Positions 1-6,921 of a stretch of 17,703 nucleotides of DNA are shown here, in pieces. The notes under the pieces were generated by a model. It had not been told where the DNA came from. It saw nothing but the letters and a program-made list of their open reading frames with translations, and did not search any database. How positions within the stretch are numbered: position 1 is the first letter of the stretch; each line of letters starts with the position of its first letter. Source of the DNA: JALGWN01 sp964598025 (lineage in GTDB: Bacteria > Arandabacterota > Arandabacteria > Arandabacterales > Arandabacteraceae); NCBI GenBank assembly GCA_964598025.1, contig CAZRAU010000068.1, positions 1 through 17,703 of the forward strand. Direction: 5' to 3'. Position numbers and translations under genes: made by a program.

Positions 1-201
1 AGTAGCACAGAATGGCGGGAACTCAAGCGGATTCATAAGGCGATGTTTTGGGAAGAGGTAGAGGCGAAGGCATTGAAGGAAGCCAAGGAGCTTCTTCAGG
101 GTCAGATAGATCATGAGTTTGACCTTCAGGTGGGAGCGGCTTGGAATGAGCGTACCCCTCGGCGGCGAGATGAGCGCAACGGCATCGGGCAGGAGCACAG
201 C
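1..201 (+). pseudogene. Possible transposase N-terminal fragment (Mutator/IS256-like), cut by window edge
   Basis: The frame is open from base 1 and reads into a charged helical stretch (AKALKEAKELLQGQIDHEF) followed by ERTPRRRDERNG, ending at base 183. That arrangement resembles the N-terminal part of Mutator-type (IS256) transposases, where an ER(T/S)..RR..(Y/E)RNG motif follows a short helical region. After RNG the expected basic and VPR-type motifs are absent in all three plus-strand frames I checked. The open frame then runs into the antisense of the protease gene, so any similarity is lost by about base 200. If the reading is right, this is a decayed or truncated element whose 5' part lies to the left of the window. 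The resemblance is by eye and weak; it could be an unrelated short ORF. Confidence 0.3.
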
Positions 202-297
202 GGCTGGCGCCTCCGACCAATGAATCGGCACCGGTCCCGTGTGGAAGGGCAACAACGCGAGAATCTTCTATTTCATGTCATGTTGCGCGGCCCCAGG

Positions 298-2457
298 CTA
301 TCTCAGCAGAGTCACCTTGCCCGTATAGGCTCGGTCGCGGGTGACGAATCTGTAGAAGTATATGCCCGGGCTCACGCTCTCGCCGTGAGAGTCCGTACCA
401 TCCCAAACAAGGGAGTGCGGGCCGGCCTCGAACGCTTTGTCTGCCACACTCCTCACGCGCCGCCCCATGATGTCGTAGATCACGATAGCGACCCTCGCCG
501 GCCGATCCAAAGCGAACGATAGCCTCGCCTCTATTCTGAACGGGTTGGGGCTCACCGTGGCCGCCACCGCGGGTGCCGGCGTGCCGGGAACGCCCGCGCA
601 GAAGAGTGAGTCATACACCGCGCGGATCATGTAGTTGCCGCTGGCGCCATTATCCGGACTGAAACTCCCAAGGTAGTAATACATGGTTCTTCCCGACCAT
701 GTCGAGCTGTTGTCCGAGCAGATTTTGGAGTTGTTGTATTCGATGTATACCGCCCAGAAACTCGCCGAGTCCACGACGACCGTATCACTGAGGGCGTCGC
801 AGTACGTCCATTCATAGGCACTCGCCCCGGTCGTAGTGTGGACCGGGGTGAGCGGGTTACCCGGTGTGCCGCCTGCACCCGTATCATCCCAGATTCTCCA
901 CTGGAAATCGGGAGAGTACGAATTGCCGGTCATGATGCGCAACCCGCGCACCTTTGAGGGATATCCAGCAGGCGTGCATCTCACGGCGAAGCCGCTGTTG
1001 TTGCTTCCCCAGCTGTACTGGATGTCGTAATAGCCGTCGTCGTACACGCATTGCGGGTAGCACGCAGGGCCCTCCAAGTAAACGTCCGCAAAGAGGCCGT
1101 TAGAGGCCACCACCACAGGCCTGACCGTGACCCCCGAGATGAAGCCCTCGTTGTTGGAGGACGAAGGGCTGCTCGTAGGGCTGAACTCGGCCGTCCCGTA
1201 AGGATACATGTCACCCCTGTCGGCGTAGTTGCCCGTAGTTCCGCAGTCTAGGTCATACGAGTTGTCCGGCTGCTCGATCGCCACCATCAAGTTGTAATTG
1301 GATGGACAGCCGCTGCCGCTCTCACAGTCGTTCTCCATGTACTGGTCATCGTCCACGTGATAGATGAGAAGGCCGCGCTTCACGAGACTCCTGTCGAAAC
1401 CGTAAGCCGAATCCCGCAGCTCTACCAGGAAGTACTCCGTATACTGCATATCGGCCCCGATCTTGAAGACATGGGGGTAGTCCTCCAGGCGCCAGAGCGT
1501 GCCGACGGCACCCGGGCTCGCGTTGCAGTTGGGCCAGTAGGTTATCCAGCCCATCTTCATTTTGGACCACCCGCACATGTGGGTCGGGCTATCGGGGGAT
1601 ACTACGTCGCCTCCCCAGCCGCCGAAGCCCATGAGACCCCAGGCTCCGATACCCCATCCCGTGGTGCCCGTGCACCAGCGCCCCGCATCGTAGAGGTCCG
1701 GAAGCCCGAGAGCATGGCCGTATTCGTGGCAATATACGCCGATCTCCACATGCTTCAGAGGGGACTTCGACTGCAATTCCGGTACGCATACATATGTATC
1801 GATTGTCACGCCGTCATAGTTTCTGGCCGTGCCGCCCATAAGAGTGATGCTGCTCTTGTGGCTCTGAATGTCATTGGTGTTGAGACTGGTTTCGCAGCCT
1901 TCATGCGAGTGCACTATGAACATGGATTCCACTTCGCCGTCACCGTCATTGTCGTAAAGCGAAAAGTCGCAGCCGCCGAGTTGGGCGGCGTCCACGGCCT
2001 CTTCCACGAGCTTAGCGGCGTTCCGCGGGTAGGTACCCCAGCCCTTCTGGCCGTTTCCGTAGTAATCGCGACTCTGGCCGGCCGTGTACCAGCCGTAGAC
2101 ATTGCCCGAGAGGGTTAGGTTACCGTAGGATATCTCGGTGTAATAGTCGTTGATCGAGCCGGTGGCCCACGGGCCGAAAGCCATGTTGTCGAAGGAGGTG
2201 GTAGTGTACGTATTTCCAGAGTCGCTGAATTCGATGCAGATGATGAGAACCTTGTACGCCCCCGAGTGTCCGAGCGGCGGAATCGGGCCCGGCCTGTCCA
2301 CCTGCGGCGGTGGTGGAGCCAAGAGCCGATCGGGGAGTAGGACACCGTCCCTTTGCGCCTTCTCTATGGCCTTCGGCGATAGCGGCATGGCCCTTGCCGG
2401 CAGCGCGGATAACGTTATCACTGCAACCAGAACGATTGTGACGAGCAGGGTCTTCAT
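298..2457 (-). CDS. Secreted M6-family zinc metalloprotease with C-terminal FlgD-like sorting module
   Basis: 719-residue exported endopeptidase of the immune-inhibitor-A (M6) type. Residues 1-23 form a signal peptide (basic MK, hydrophobic core, ALPARA cleavage region). The zinc motif HEYGHALGLPD lies at 244-254, with E245 as the likely catalytic base and H244, H248 and D254 as ligands. A Met-turn-like GAWGLMGFGGWG follows at 271-282. An acidic DNDGDGE stretch at about 169-175 looks like a calcium site. The last ~85 residues (from SPNPF, with YDIMGRRVR and GIYFYR) form a FlgD-like or type-A-like sorting/Ig module, suggesting export past the outer membrane. I chose the start at 2457 because it opens the signal peptide and has AGGAGGGG 8 nt upstream; the in-frame ATG at 2502 has only AAGGA and would add 15 residues before the signal peptide. 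It has its own promoter and is followed by no same-strand gene in the window. The substrate cannot be inferred. Confidence 0.9.
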   Translation of the reverse strand: MKTLLVTIVLVAVITLSALPARAMPLSPKAIEKAQRDGVLLPDRLLAPPPPQVDRPGPIPPLGHSGAYKVLIICIEFSDSGNTYTTTSFDNMAFGPWATGSINDYYTEISYGNLTLSGNVYGWYTAGQSRDYYGNGQKGWGTYPRNAAKLVEEAVDAAQLGGCDFSLYDNDGDGEVESMFIVHSHEGCETSLNTNDIQSHKSSITLMGGTARNYDGVTIDTYVCVPELQSKSPLKHVEIGVYCHEYGHALGLPDLYDAGRWCTGTTGWGIGAWGLMGFGGWGGDVVSPDSPTHMCGWSKMKMGWITYWPNCNASPGAVGTLWRLEDYPHVFKIGADMQYTEYFLVELRDSAYGFDRSLVKRGLLIYHVDDDQYMENDCESGSGCPSNYNLMVAIEQPDNSYDLDCGTTGNYADRGDMYPYGTAEFSPTSSPSSSNNEGFISGVTVRPVVVASNGLFADVYLEGPACYPQCVYDDGYYDIQYSWGSNNSGFAVRCTPAGYPSKVRGLRIMTGNSYSPDFQWRIWDDTGAGGTPGNPLTPVHTTTGASAYEWTYCDALSDTVVVDSASFWAVYIEYNNSKICSDNSSTWSGRTMYYYLGSFSPDNGASGNYMIRAVYDSLFCAGVPGTPAPAVAATVSPNPFRIEARLSFALDRPARVAIVIYDIMGRRVRSVADKAFEAGPHSLVWDGTDSHGESVSPGIYFYRFVTRDRAYTGKVTLLR

Positions 2458-2571
2458 GACGGTTGCCCCTCCTACTTCTCTCTCCGCTAGGAGTCCTGTC
2501 ATTCTTCCTTACCTCAGCAGGCATACAGAAGCACGGCGATGAACGGCGCCGTAACGCCCGACGGACCGAGC

Positions 2572-2586
2572 GGCCGAAAATCGGCC
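2572..2586 (-). other. Hairpin in the protease mRNA leader
   Basis: Perfect 6-bp inverted repeat, GGCCGA-TTT-TCGGCC on the minus strand. It lies inside the predicted ~227-nt leader of the M6 protease transcript. It is too far from the RBS (2465-2472) to block it directly. Beyond this hairpin and the promoter, the 404 bases between the HPP stop codon and the protease start hold no gene I can support. Confidence 0.35.
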
Positions 2587-2690
2587 ACCTCTTCCCGATC
2601 ACTCAGGAGCCTGGCTGCCCAAGCCGACAGCGACTTCCATGCGCCGGCATATTCACAGACAAGACGTCCACTGCAATTCTGCTCACTCTC

Positions 2691-2719
2691 ATCCTATCAC
2701 ACATCCCCCGCCGCGTCAA
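2691..2719 (-). promoter_or_regulatory. Sigma70-type promoter for the M6 protease
   Basis: On the minus strand, -35 TTGACG (2714-2719), a 17-bp spacer and -10 TAGGAT (2691-2696). The spacer ends in TGTGA, giving an extended -10. Transcription would start near 2684 and leave a long (~227 nt) leader. The spacer/-10 boundary holds the 12-mer GGATGTGTGATA (2695-2706), which recurs in the promoter at 15308-15336. Confidence 0.55.
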
Positions 2720-2861
2720 CAAACATGAGTGCGTGAGGCCTGTGCCTGAGGTCCGGGTGAGATTGCCGGTCTTCGGTTCCGACATCTCGGGAAGCCCCCG
2801 GTGCAATCAGAGCCTGACTCGGCCCGTGCGCTTAGCTGCTCGACACCCGGCCGACAAGGCC

Positions 2862-3362
2862 TTATTGATCGGGACCGGCCATCAGGTCCCGCAGATAAGG
2901 CTTCAGCAGTTGGTGAATCGACACCAAGATGGCCACACCGATCATGACACCCAACACCACTCGCACCGAGAAGCCCGCTATCACAACTCCGAGAGCCGTT
3001 CCGGCAGCCGGCGGGTGTTCGGTGTTGGTGATCGCCATTACGAAGATCGAGCACCCGACGGCCAGGGCATACATACCGTCCTGCCACAGCTCGCCACCGA
3101 GGGCCCAGGACGCGAACAGACAGCCGAAAGCCAGCCCGACCATGTGGCCGCCCACCACGTTACGCGTCCTGGCGGACACACTGCCCGGCATCGCGAATAT
3201 CGTAAATGCCGTAGCGGCCAGTGAGGCGGCCACAAGGAGGTTCTGCTGCCGTAATGCCACGAGCGCCATGAGGATTGTGACCGTGGCAAGCGCGCTCTGG
3301 AAAACGTAGCTGCCCCAGTTGGGCCTGAAACGCGGATCGAATGCCCCTCCGAATTTCGCCAT
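2862..3362 (-). CDS. HPP-family integral membrane protein
   Basis: 166-residue inner-membrane protein of the HPP family. The family signature is seen as NTEHPPAAGTALG at residues 113-125. Hydrophobic segments lie at about 17-36, 42-59, 69-87, 96-111 and 121-150, so four or five membrane spans. Some HPP members have been linked to nitrite transport, but the family is mostly uncharacterised and nothing here identifies a substrate. The start at 3362 (MAKFGGAFDP) is preceded by GAGGAGG 9 nt upstream and by a promoter only ~28 nt further. Longer in-frame starts up to 3473 would lie upstream of that promoter and add a basic, family-atypical N-terminus. It is transcribed separately from the protease, which has its own promoter in the 404-base gap. 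Confidence 0.88.
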   Translation of the reverse strand: MAKFGGAFDPRFRPNWGSYVFQSALATVTILMALVALRQQNLLVAASLAATAFTIFAMPGSVSARTRNVVGGHMVGLAFGCLFASWALGGELWQDGMYALAVGCSIFVMAITNTEHPPAAGTALGVVIAGFSVRVVLGVMIGVAILVSIHQLLKPYLRDLMAGPDQ

Positions 3363-3396
3363 CGTCCGATGCCTCCTCACGCTTGCCAATAGAGAC

Positions 3397-3425
3397 ATCA
3401 TATCCGACCGGTCACGAAGGGTCAA
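3397..3425 (-). promoter_or_regulatory. Sigma70-type promoter for the HPP gene
   Basis: Minus strand: -35 TTGACC (3420-3425), 17-bp spacer, -10 TATGAT (3397-3402). The start site would be near 3390, giving a ~28-nt leader before the ATG at 3362. The spacer contains the palindrome GACCGGTC (3406-3413), a position where a bound regulator would interfere with RNA polymerase. Confidence 0.6.
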
Positions 3426-3479
3426 CCTCCGGCGGAGTCGTGCTCTGAGGCAATCGCCCGGGGAGGGGGCCACCGTATT

Positions 3480-3653
3480 GACACCTCCGAAGCGGCGTCT
3501 CTCGGCACAGGATTGAGCGGTGAGATCTACGGCAAGATCCTCGATTACGCCGGAGGGAAGCTGTATCTGAGGCCCAACAGCTACTTCGACGAGCCATTTG
3601 AACGAGTGAAGGGCGACACTTCAGACGTACCTGATGACATCGACTCGGAATAA
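3480..3653 (+). pseudogene. C-terminal remnant of a retropepsin-like aspartyl protease protein
   Basis: A frame open from 3393 to the TAA at 3651-3653 has no ATG and no RBS. It encodes a stretch typical of the end of bacterial retropepsin-like proteins: DTSEAASLGTGLSGEIYGK, then ILDYAGGKLYLRPNSYFDEP, then an acidic tail ending DDIDSE. In that family a strand pattern like I(L/F)DY...LYLRPN..F..PF follows the catalytic domains. Only ~57 codons remain; the catalytic DTG region and everything upstream are missing, replaced by the divergent HPP promoter. I read this as a deletion scar of an older gene. The family assignment is from motif memory and is moderately uncertain. Confidence 0.45.
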
Positions 3654-3677
3654 CCGGCTGCGGCAAGGCGGGTTTCT

Positions 3678-3707
3678 TGGTATAGTAGAATTGCGAGGTG
3701 GAATAAT
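3678..3707 (+). promoter_or_regulatory. Weak candidate promoter upstream of the 3869 gene
   Basis: Two overlapping readings exist: an extended -10 TGG-TATAGT (3678-3686) with no clear -35, or TTGGTA (3678-3683), an 18-bp spacer and AATAAT (3702-3707) with an upstream TG. Either would leave a leader of ~155-180 nt before the start at 3869. The rest of 3654-3868 holds nothing I recognise. Confidence 0.25.
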
Positions 3708-3868
3708 GTATCTGAGAAGCCGCTTGAGCAAGTTCGCTTTCACCAGACTCACACCCTGAGCACAGACGGAGCGGCTTCAATGCCGTACATCGAAGAGACT
3801 GCCGGGTGCCGAGACGCATGCTTGGCACAGAAGAGATGGTGCCTTCAGGGTAAGGGAGGTCTGCGGTC

Positions 3869-5686
3869 ATGAAGAGGTGCAAGTGGCTGTTCGCTGCAAC
3901 CTGTCTCCTGGCTGTTCTATGCGGGGTGCCGGAGGCGAGGCCTAAGCCTCGGTTTCCGGGTGGGCGGGAGACTCCCAATCTGTCCGAGACCATGGGGGAG
4001 TATGAATACCTGAACGATCTGAGTATAGGGGCGCTCTGGTTTCCGAATATCGCCGAAAAGGGCTATGTCGGTTACTATGACATTTCGGGGTACTACCCTG
4101 GGGGCGGGGATCAGACCGCTGTCTGGCAGGCCGGTATGTGGGCGGGGGGCTACGTGGAGGGGCAAAGTCTCGCCTGGTGGTTCCAGGGCGATCATGGCCA
4201 TCAATCCGATCCGTACCAGTACGACACCCTCGACGCCCCCGCCGTCGTAGATACGGAGTCCGATCTCGGTCTTCCATACCCGTTTCGCCGCGTGACGGTG
4301 CATGTGAACACGGCGGATAAACCGTGTGAAACCTGGGACGGCGACCTGGGGCTCGATGTAACCTACGAGTGGCACCAGTGGGGTGTCAGGGGTTACGACA
4401 GCTGGGTCTTTGTCCATGTCAGGATCGAGTTCACCAAGGCCATCGATGACTTCTATTGGGCCTGGCTGAGCGATTGCGACTGTGGTGACGTCAACCTGCC
4501 CGACTACTACTTCGATGATTACGCAGGCTGGGATGACGATCTTAAGTTCTGTTATATGCGGGACTGGGATTACGATCCCGCGAGCGGCCGGCCGCCGGCC
4601 CCATCGACAGAGGACAGTCTCTTTCTCTCGCCGAATGTGGTCGGTCAATATCTCCTGGCCGCTCCGCCGGTCGGGGGGCCCATCACGGCCGGTCCCGACA
4701 CGGCCCAGAGGTGGGCAACCAAGAACTACTGGGACTGGAACGATGATATATCATCAGCGCAGGATGCATACGACCGCATGGCCGGTATATGGGAAAACAC
4801 CTTCCCGCCGCCGGAGGCGTACGATTACAGGATCCTCAATGGGGTCGGCCCCTATGACGTAGCGCCGGGTGATACAGCTCATTTCTGGATGGCCTATGTG
4901 CTGGGCGAGGGCTATGACGAGGACTCACGCGAATTGTATGACATGGGTACTCTGGTAGAACATGTCCGGGATGCCAAGGTCTTCTTCGATGGCGGAATGA
5001 TAATACCGGTGGCGGATATTCCGCCGCAGGCACCCGATCTGGATCCGGACTTGGACGCCGATATTACCGGTGATACCTTAAGGGTCCACTGGGCGCCTTA
5101 CACAGATATCCCCGGCGGGGTGACGGCCGACAGTTTCTTTGTCTATACCAGCACTTCGAGCAAGTTGGGGCCGTGGGAGAGGGCCATCTCATTCGACAAC
5201 TCAGTCACGGAAACAAGCTTCGGGTTATCATCTGCCTGCACCTATTTCTGTGTGCGGGCATACGACACGGGCAACCAGGTGTGCAGCAATCCATATGCCC
5301 TTACCAGTCGCTTGTACGAAAGAGATGGAACGGGTCATCTTCGGGCGAACGAGAATACCATCGTATGTGCAGTTTCGCCGTTTTCAGGAGTCACGCCGAA
5401 GCCGGAGCCGGCAGGCAGCCTAGTGGGAAGTTACCCGAACCCGTTCAATCCCGTTACGACCGTAGCATACTCGGTTTCCTCTCCGGGAGAGGTGAGGCTT
5501 CGAGTATATGATGTGTCTGGCAGTCCGGTGCGAACCCTGGTGGACGGGCCCAAAGGTGTGGGCCTGTACAGCCTGGCTTGGGATGGACGCGACAGCAGAG
5601 GGACCAGGGTCCCATCCGGCGTCTACTTCATGCGGCTTGAAGTGGGAGGACGGGCCATAACGCGCACGGCTGTGCTAGTGGAATAG
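3869..5686 (+). CDS. Large secreted protein with Fn3-like region and C-terminal type-A-like sorting module
   Basis: 605 residues, no recognised enzymatic motif. Residues 1-23 form a signal peptide. The middle is rich in Trp, Tyr and Asp (for example KNYWDWNDD, MAGIWENTFPP, RILNGVGPYDV), as in extracellular beta-rich proteins. Residues ~382-500 have the strand spacing of a fibronectin-III-like domain, starting PPQAPDLDPDLDADI. The last ~85 residues begin YPNPFNPVTTVAYS and end in a SGVYFMRLE-type pattern, matching FlgD-like/T9SS type-A C-terminal modules. The start has GGAGG 9 nt upstream. The region from DSLFL to RANENTIV is clearly paralogous to the partial gene at 16603-17703, but the two C-terminal modules are different. 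An exported GT-A-like gene follows 96 bp downstream on the same strand. Likely an outer-surface or extracellular protein; function unknown. Confidence 0.88.
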   Translation: MKRCKWLFAATCLLAVLCGVPEARPKPRFPGGRETPNLSETMGEYEYLNDLSIGALWFPNIAEKGYVGYYDISGYYPGGGDQTAVWQAGMWAGGYVEGQSLAWWFQGDHGHQSDPYQYDTLDAPAVVDTESDLGLPYPFRRVTVHVNTADKPCETWDGDLGLDVTYEWHQWGVRGYDSWVFVHVRIEFTKAIDDFYWAWLSDCDCGDVNLPDYYFDDYAGWDDDLKFCYMRDWDYDPASGRPPAPSTEDSLFLSPNVVGQYLLAAPPVGGPITAGPDTAQRWATKNYWDWNDDISSAQDAYDRMAGIWENTFPPPEAYDYRILNGVGPYDVAPGDTAHFWMAYVLGEGYDEDSRELYDMGTLVEHVRDAKVFFDGGMIIPVADIPPQAPDLDPDLDADITGDTLRVHWAPYTDIPGGVTADSFFVYTSTSSKLGPWERAISFDNSVTETSFGLSSACTYFCVRAYDTGNQVCSNPYALTSRLYERDGTGHLRANENTIVCAVSPFSGVTPKPEPAGSLVGSYPNPFNPVTTVAYSVSSPGEVRLRVYDVSGSPVRTLVDGPKGVGLYSLAWDGRDSRGTRVPSGVYFMRLEVGGRAITRTAVLVE

Positions 5687-5782
5687 CGGCACCGCTGCCA
5701 TGAGCGGGGCCGGAGACCGCCGCCCGATGAATCGACATGGGCGGAATGCTATGTTGTTTGTATCTCAGAGGAGGATGAGCCG

Positions 5783-6787
5783 ATGCAGAGCCTTGTATCA
5801 CTGTGGATCTCAGTACTCGCGTCATGTGCGTTGCTGCCCTGCATGGCATCGGCCGAGGGCCGCAGACAGCCGATAATCTTCGCGACTTTCGCCGAGGATG
5901 CCGGCTCGCTCAGCAATGTGCTCTTGATGGCGGAGAGTATCAGGACGTTTGGGGGAAGGTACAAGGATGCGCCGATCCGGGCATATATGCCGGCGGATCT
6001 TGCGGAGCAGGAGGCGGAGACCGCAGGCAGGTTCAAGGACCTGGATGTTGAGGTGAGAACGAGCGAGGCGCCTGAAGACGCAGCCTGGTTCCACTACTCT
6101 GCCAAAGTATTCGCTGCGGCCAAGGCGGAAGCCGAGGCCAAAGGGGCGGCAGAGATCCTGGCCTGGCTGGATGAAGATACCGTCATGCTCGAGGAGCCTG
6201 ATGAGTTCATCTTGCCCGAAGGAAAGAGCCTGGGCTACCGGCCCGTGATGCACAAGAACATCGGTTTGCTCTGGGCGGAGCCGCCGGATGCTTTCTGGGG
6301 CAGGGCCTTCGAGCTCTTGTCGGTGCCCGAGTCCTCCCTCTTTCCCATGGTGACTCCCGCCGACGGGGACACGCTGAAGCCATACTTCAATGCCGGGTGC
6401 ATGATCGTACGGCCTGAACGGGGCCTGATGGCAGGGTGGGTCGATTGCTGGACAACCCTATATAGGGATTCGCTGATGACCGAGATGTGCCGGGGCGACG
6501 TCAAGTACCGGATCTTCATCCACCAGGTGGCGCTCGCCGGAGCCATCCTTACGCATCTTGGGACAGATGAGATGCTCGAGTTATCGTCCCGGGTCAACTA
6601 CCCCATCTTCTTCGAGCAGATGTTCGGCGCCAGGCGGGTATTCGATGACATAACCGGCGTGGTAACGTTTCGACACGAGTCCTACTTCAGGAAACCCGCA
6701 CCGGACTGGGATAAGAAACTCAAAGGCCCCGCCGACAGAGTCGCATGGATCAAGAAGCACCTGGCCCCGAAACCTGACGCCGAGTGA
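5783..6787 (+). CDS. Exported GT-A-fold glycosyltransferase-like protein
   Basis: 334 residues. Residues 1-24 look like a signal peptide (hydrophobic core ending MASA). The mature part resembles a nucleotide-diphospho-sugar transferase (GT-A) fold: an N-terminal strand PIIFATFAED at 30-39, the metal-binding DxD-like motif WLDEDTVML at 128-136 (D130, D132), YFNAGCMIVRP at 201-211, which is typical of GT8-like families, and a HQVALAGAI helix at 247-255. The start has AGGAGG 8 nt upstream. It lies 96 bp after the sorted secreted protein and has no obvious promoter of its own, so co-transcription is likely. A GT-A enzyme with a signal peptide is odd, because nucleotide sugars are cytoplasmic. The leader might instead be a membrane anchor, or the protein may have changed function. 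The fold assignment is by motif only. Confidence 0.72.
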   Translation: MQSLVSLWISVLASCALLPCMASAEGRRQPIIFATFAEDAGSLSNVLLMAESIRTFGGRYKDAPIRAYMPADLAEQEAETAGRFKDLDVEVRTSEAPEDAAWFHYSAKVFAAAKAEAEAKGAAEILAWLDEDTVMLEEPDEFILPEGKSLGYRPVMHKNIGLLWAEPPDAFWGRAFELLSVPESSLFPMVTPADGDTLKPYFNAGCMIVRPERGLMAGWVDCWTTLYRDSLMTEMCRGDVKYRIFIHQVALAGAILTHLGTDEMLELSSRVNYPIFFEQMFGARRVFDDITGVVTFRHESYFRKPAPDWDKKLKGPADRVAWIKKHLAPKPDAE

Positions 6788-6837
6788 GGCGGTCCACCGG
6801 GTCCGGCTAATATCCGCGCGGAGTCAATGAAGAACCC

Positions 6838-6854
6838 GGGGGCGATGTCCCCCC
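6838..6854. terminator. GC hairpin between convergent genes
   Basis: GGGGG (6838-6842), a 6-nt loop and CCCCC(C), in the 134-bp gap between two convergent genes. A second inverted repeat, CATGCC/GGCATG, lies at 6854-6882 with a 17-nt loop. There is no T-run on either side, so intrinsic termination is only a guess from position. Confidence 0.22.
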
Positions 6855-6921
6855 ATGCCACGCATGTTACGGTTTCGGCATGAAGCAGACCGCCGCATCC
6901 GCGCCGGCGCCCGCAGACGGG

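Noticed and set aside
1357..2118. 253-codon plus-strand frame
   Set aside because: Antisense to the M6 protease, which has catalytic motifs, a signal peptide and an RBS.
2463..3224. 253-codon plus-strand frame across the protease-HPP gap
   Set aside because: It spans a promoter and the HPP gene on the other strand, is Arg/His-rich and has no family features.
5720..5744. CCGCCC/GGGCGG inverted repeat between the two plus-strand genes
   Set aside because: Six pairs, a 13-nt loop and no T-run; not enough to call a terminator inside a likely operon.
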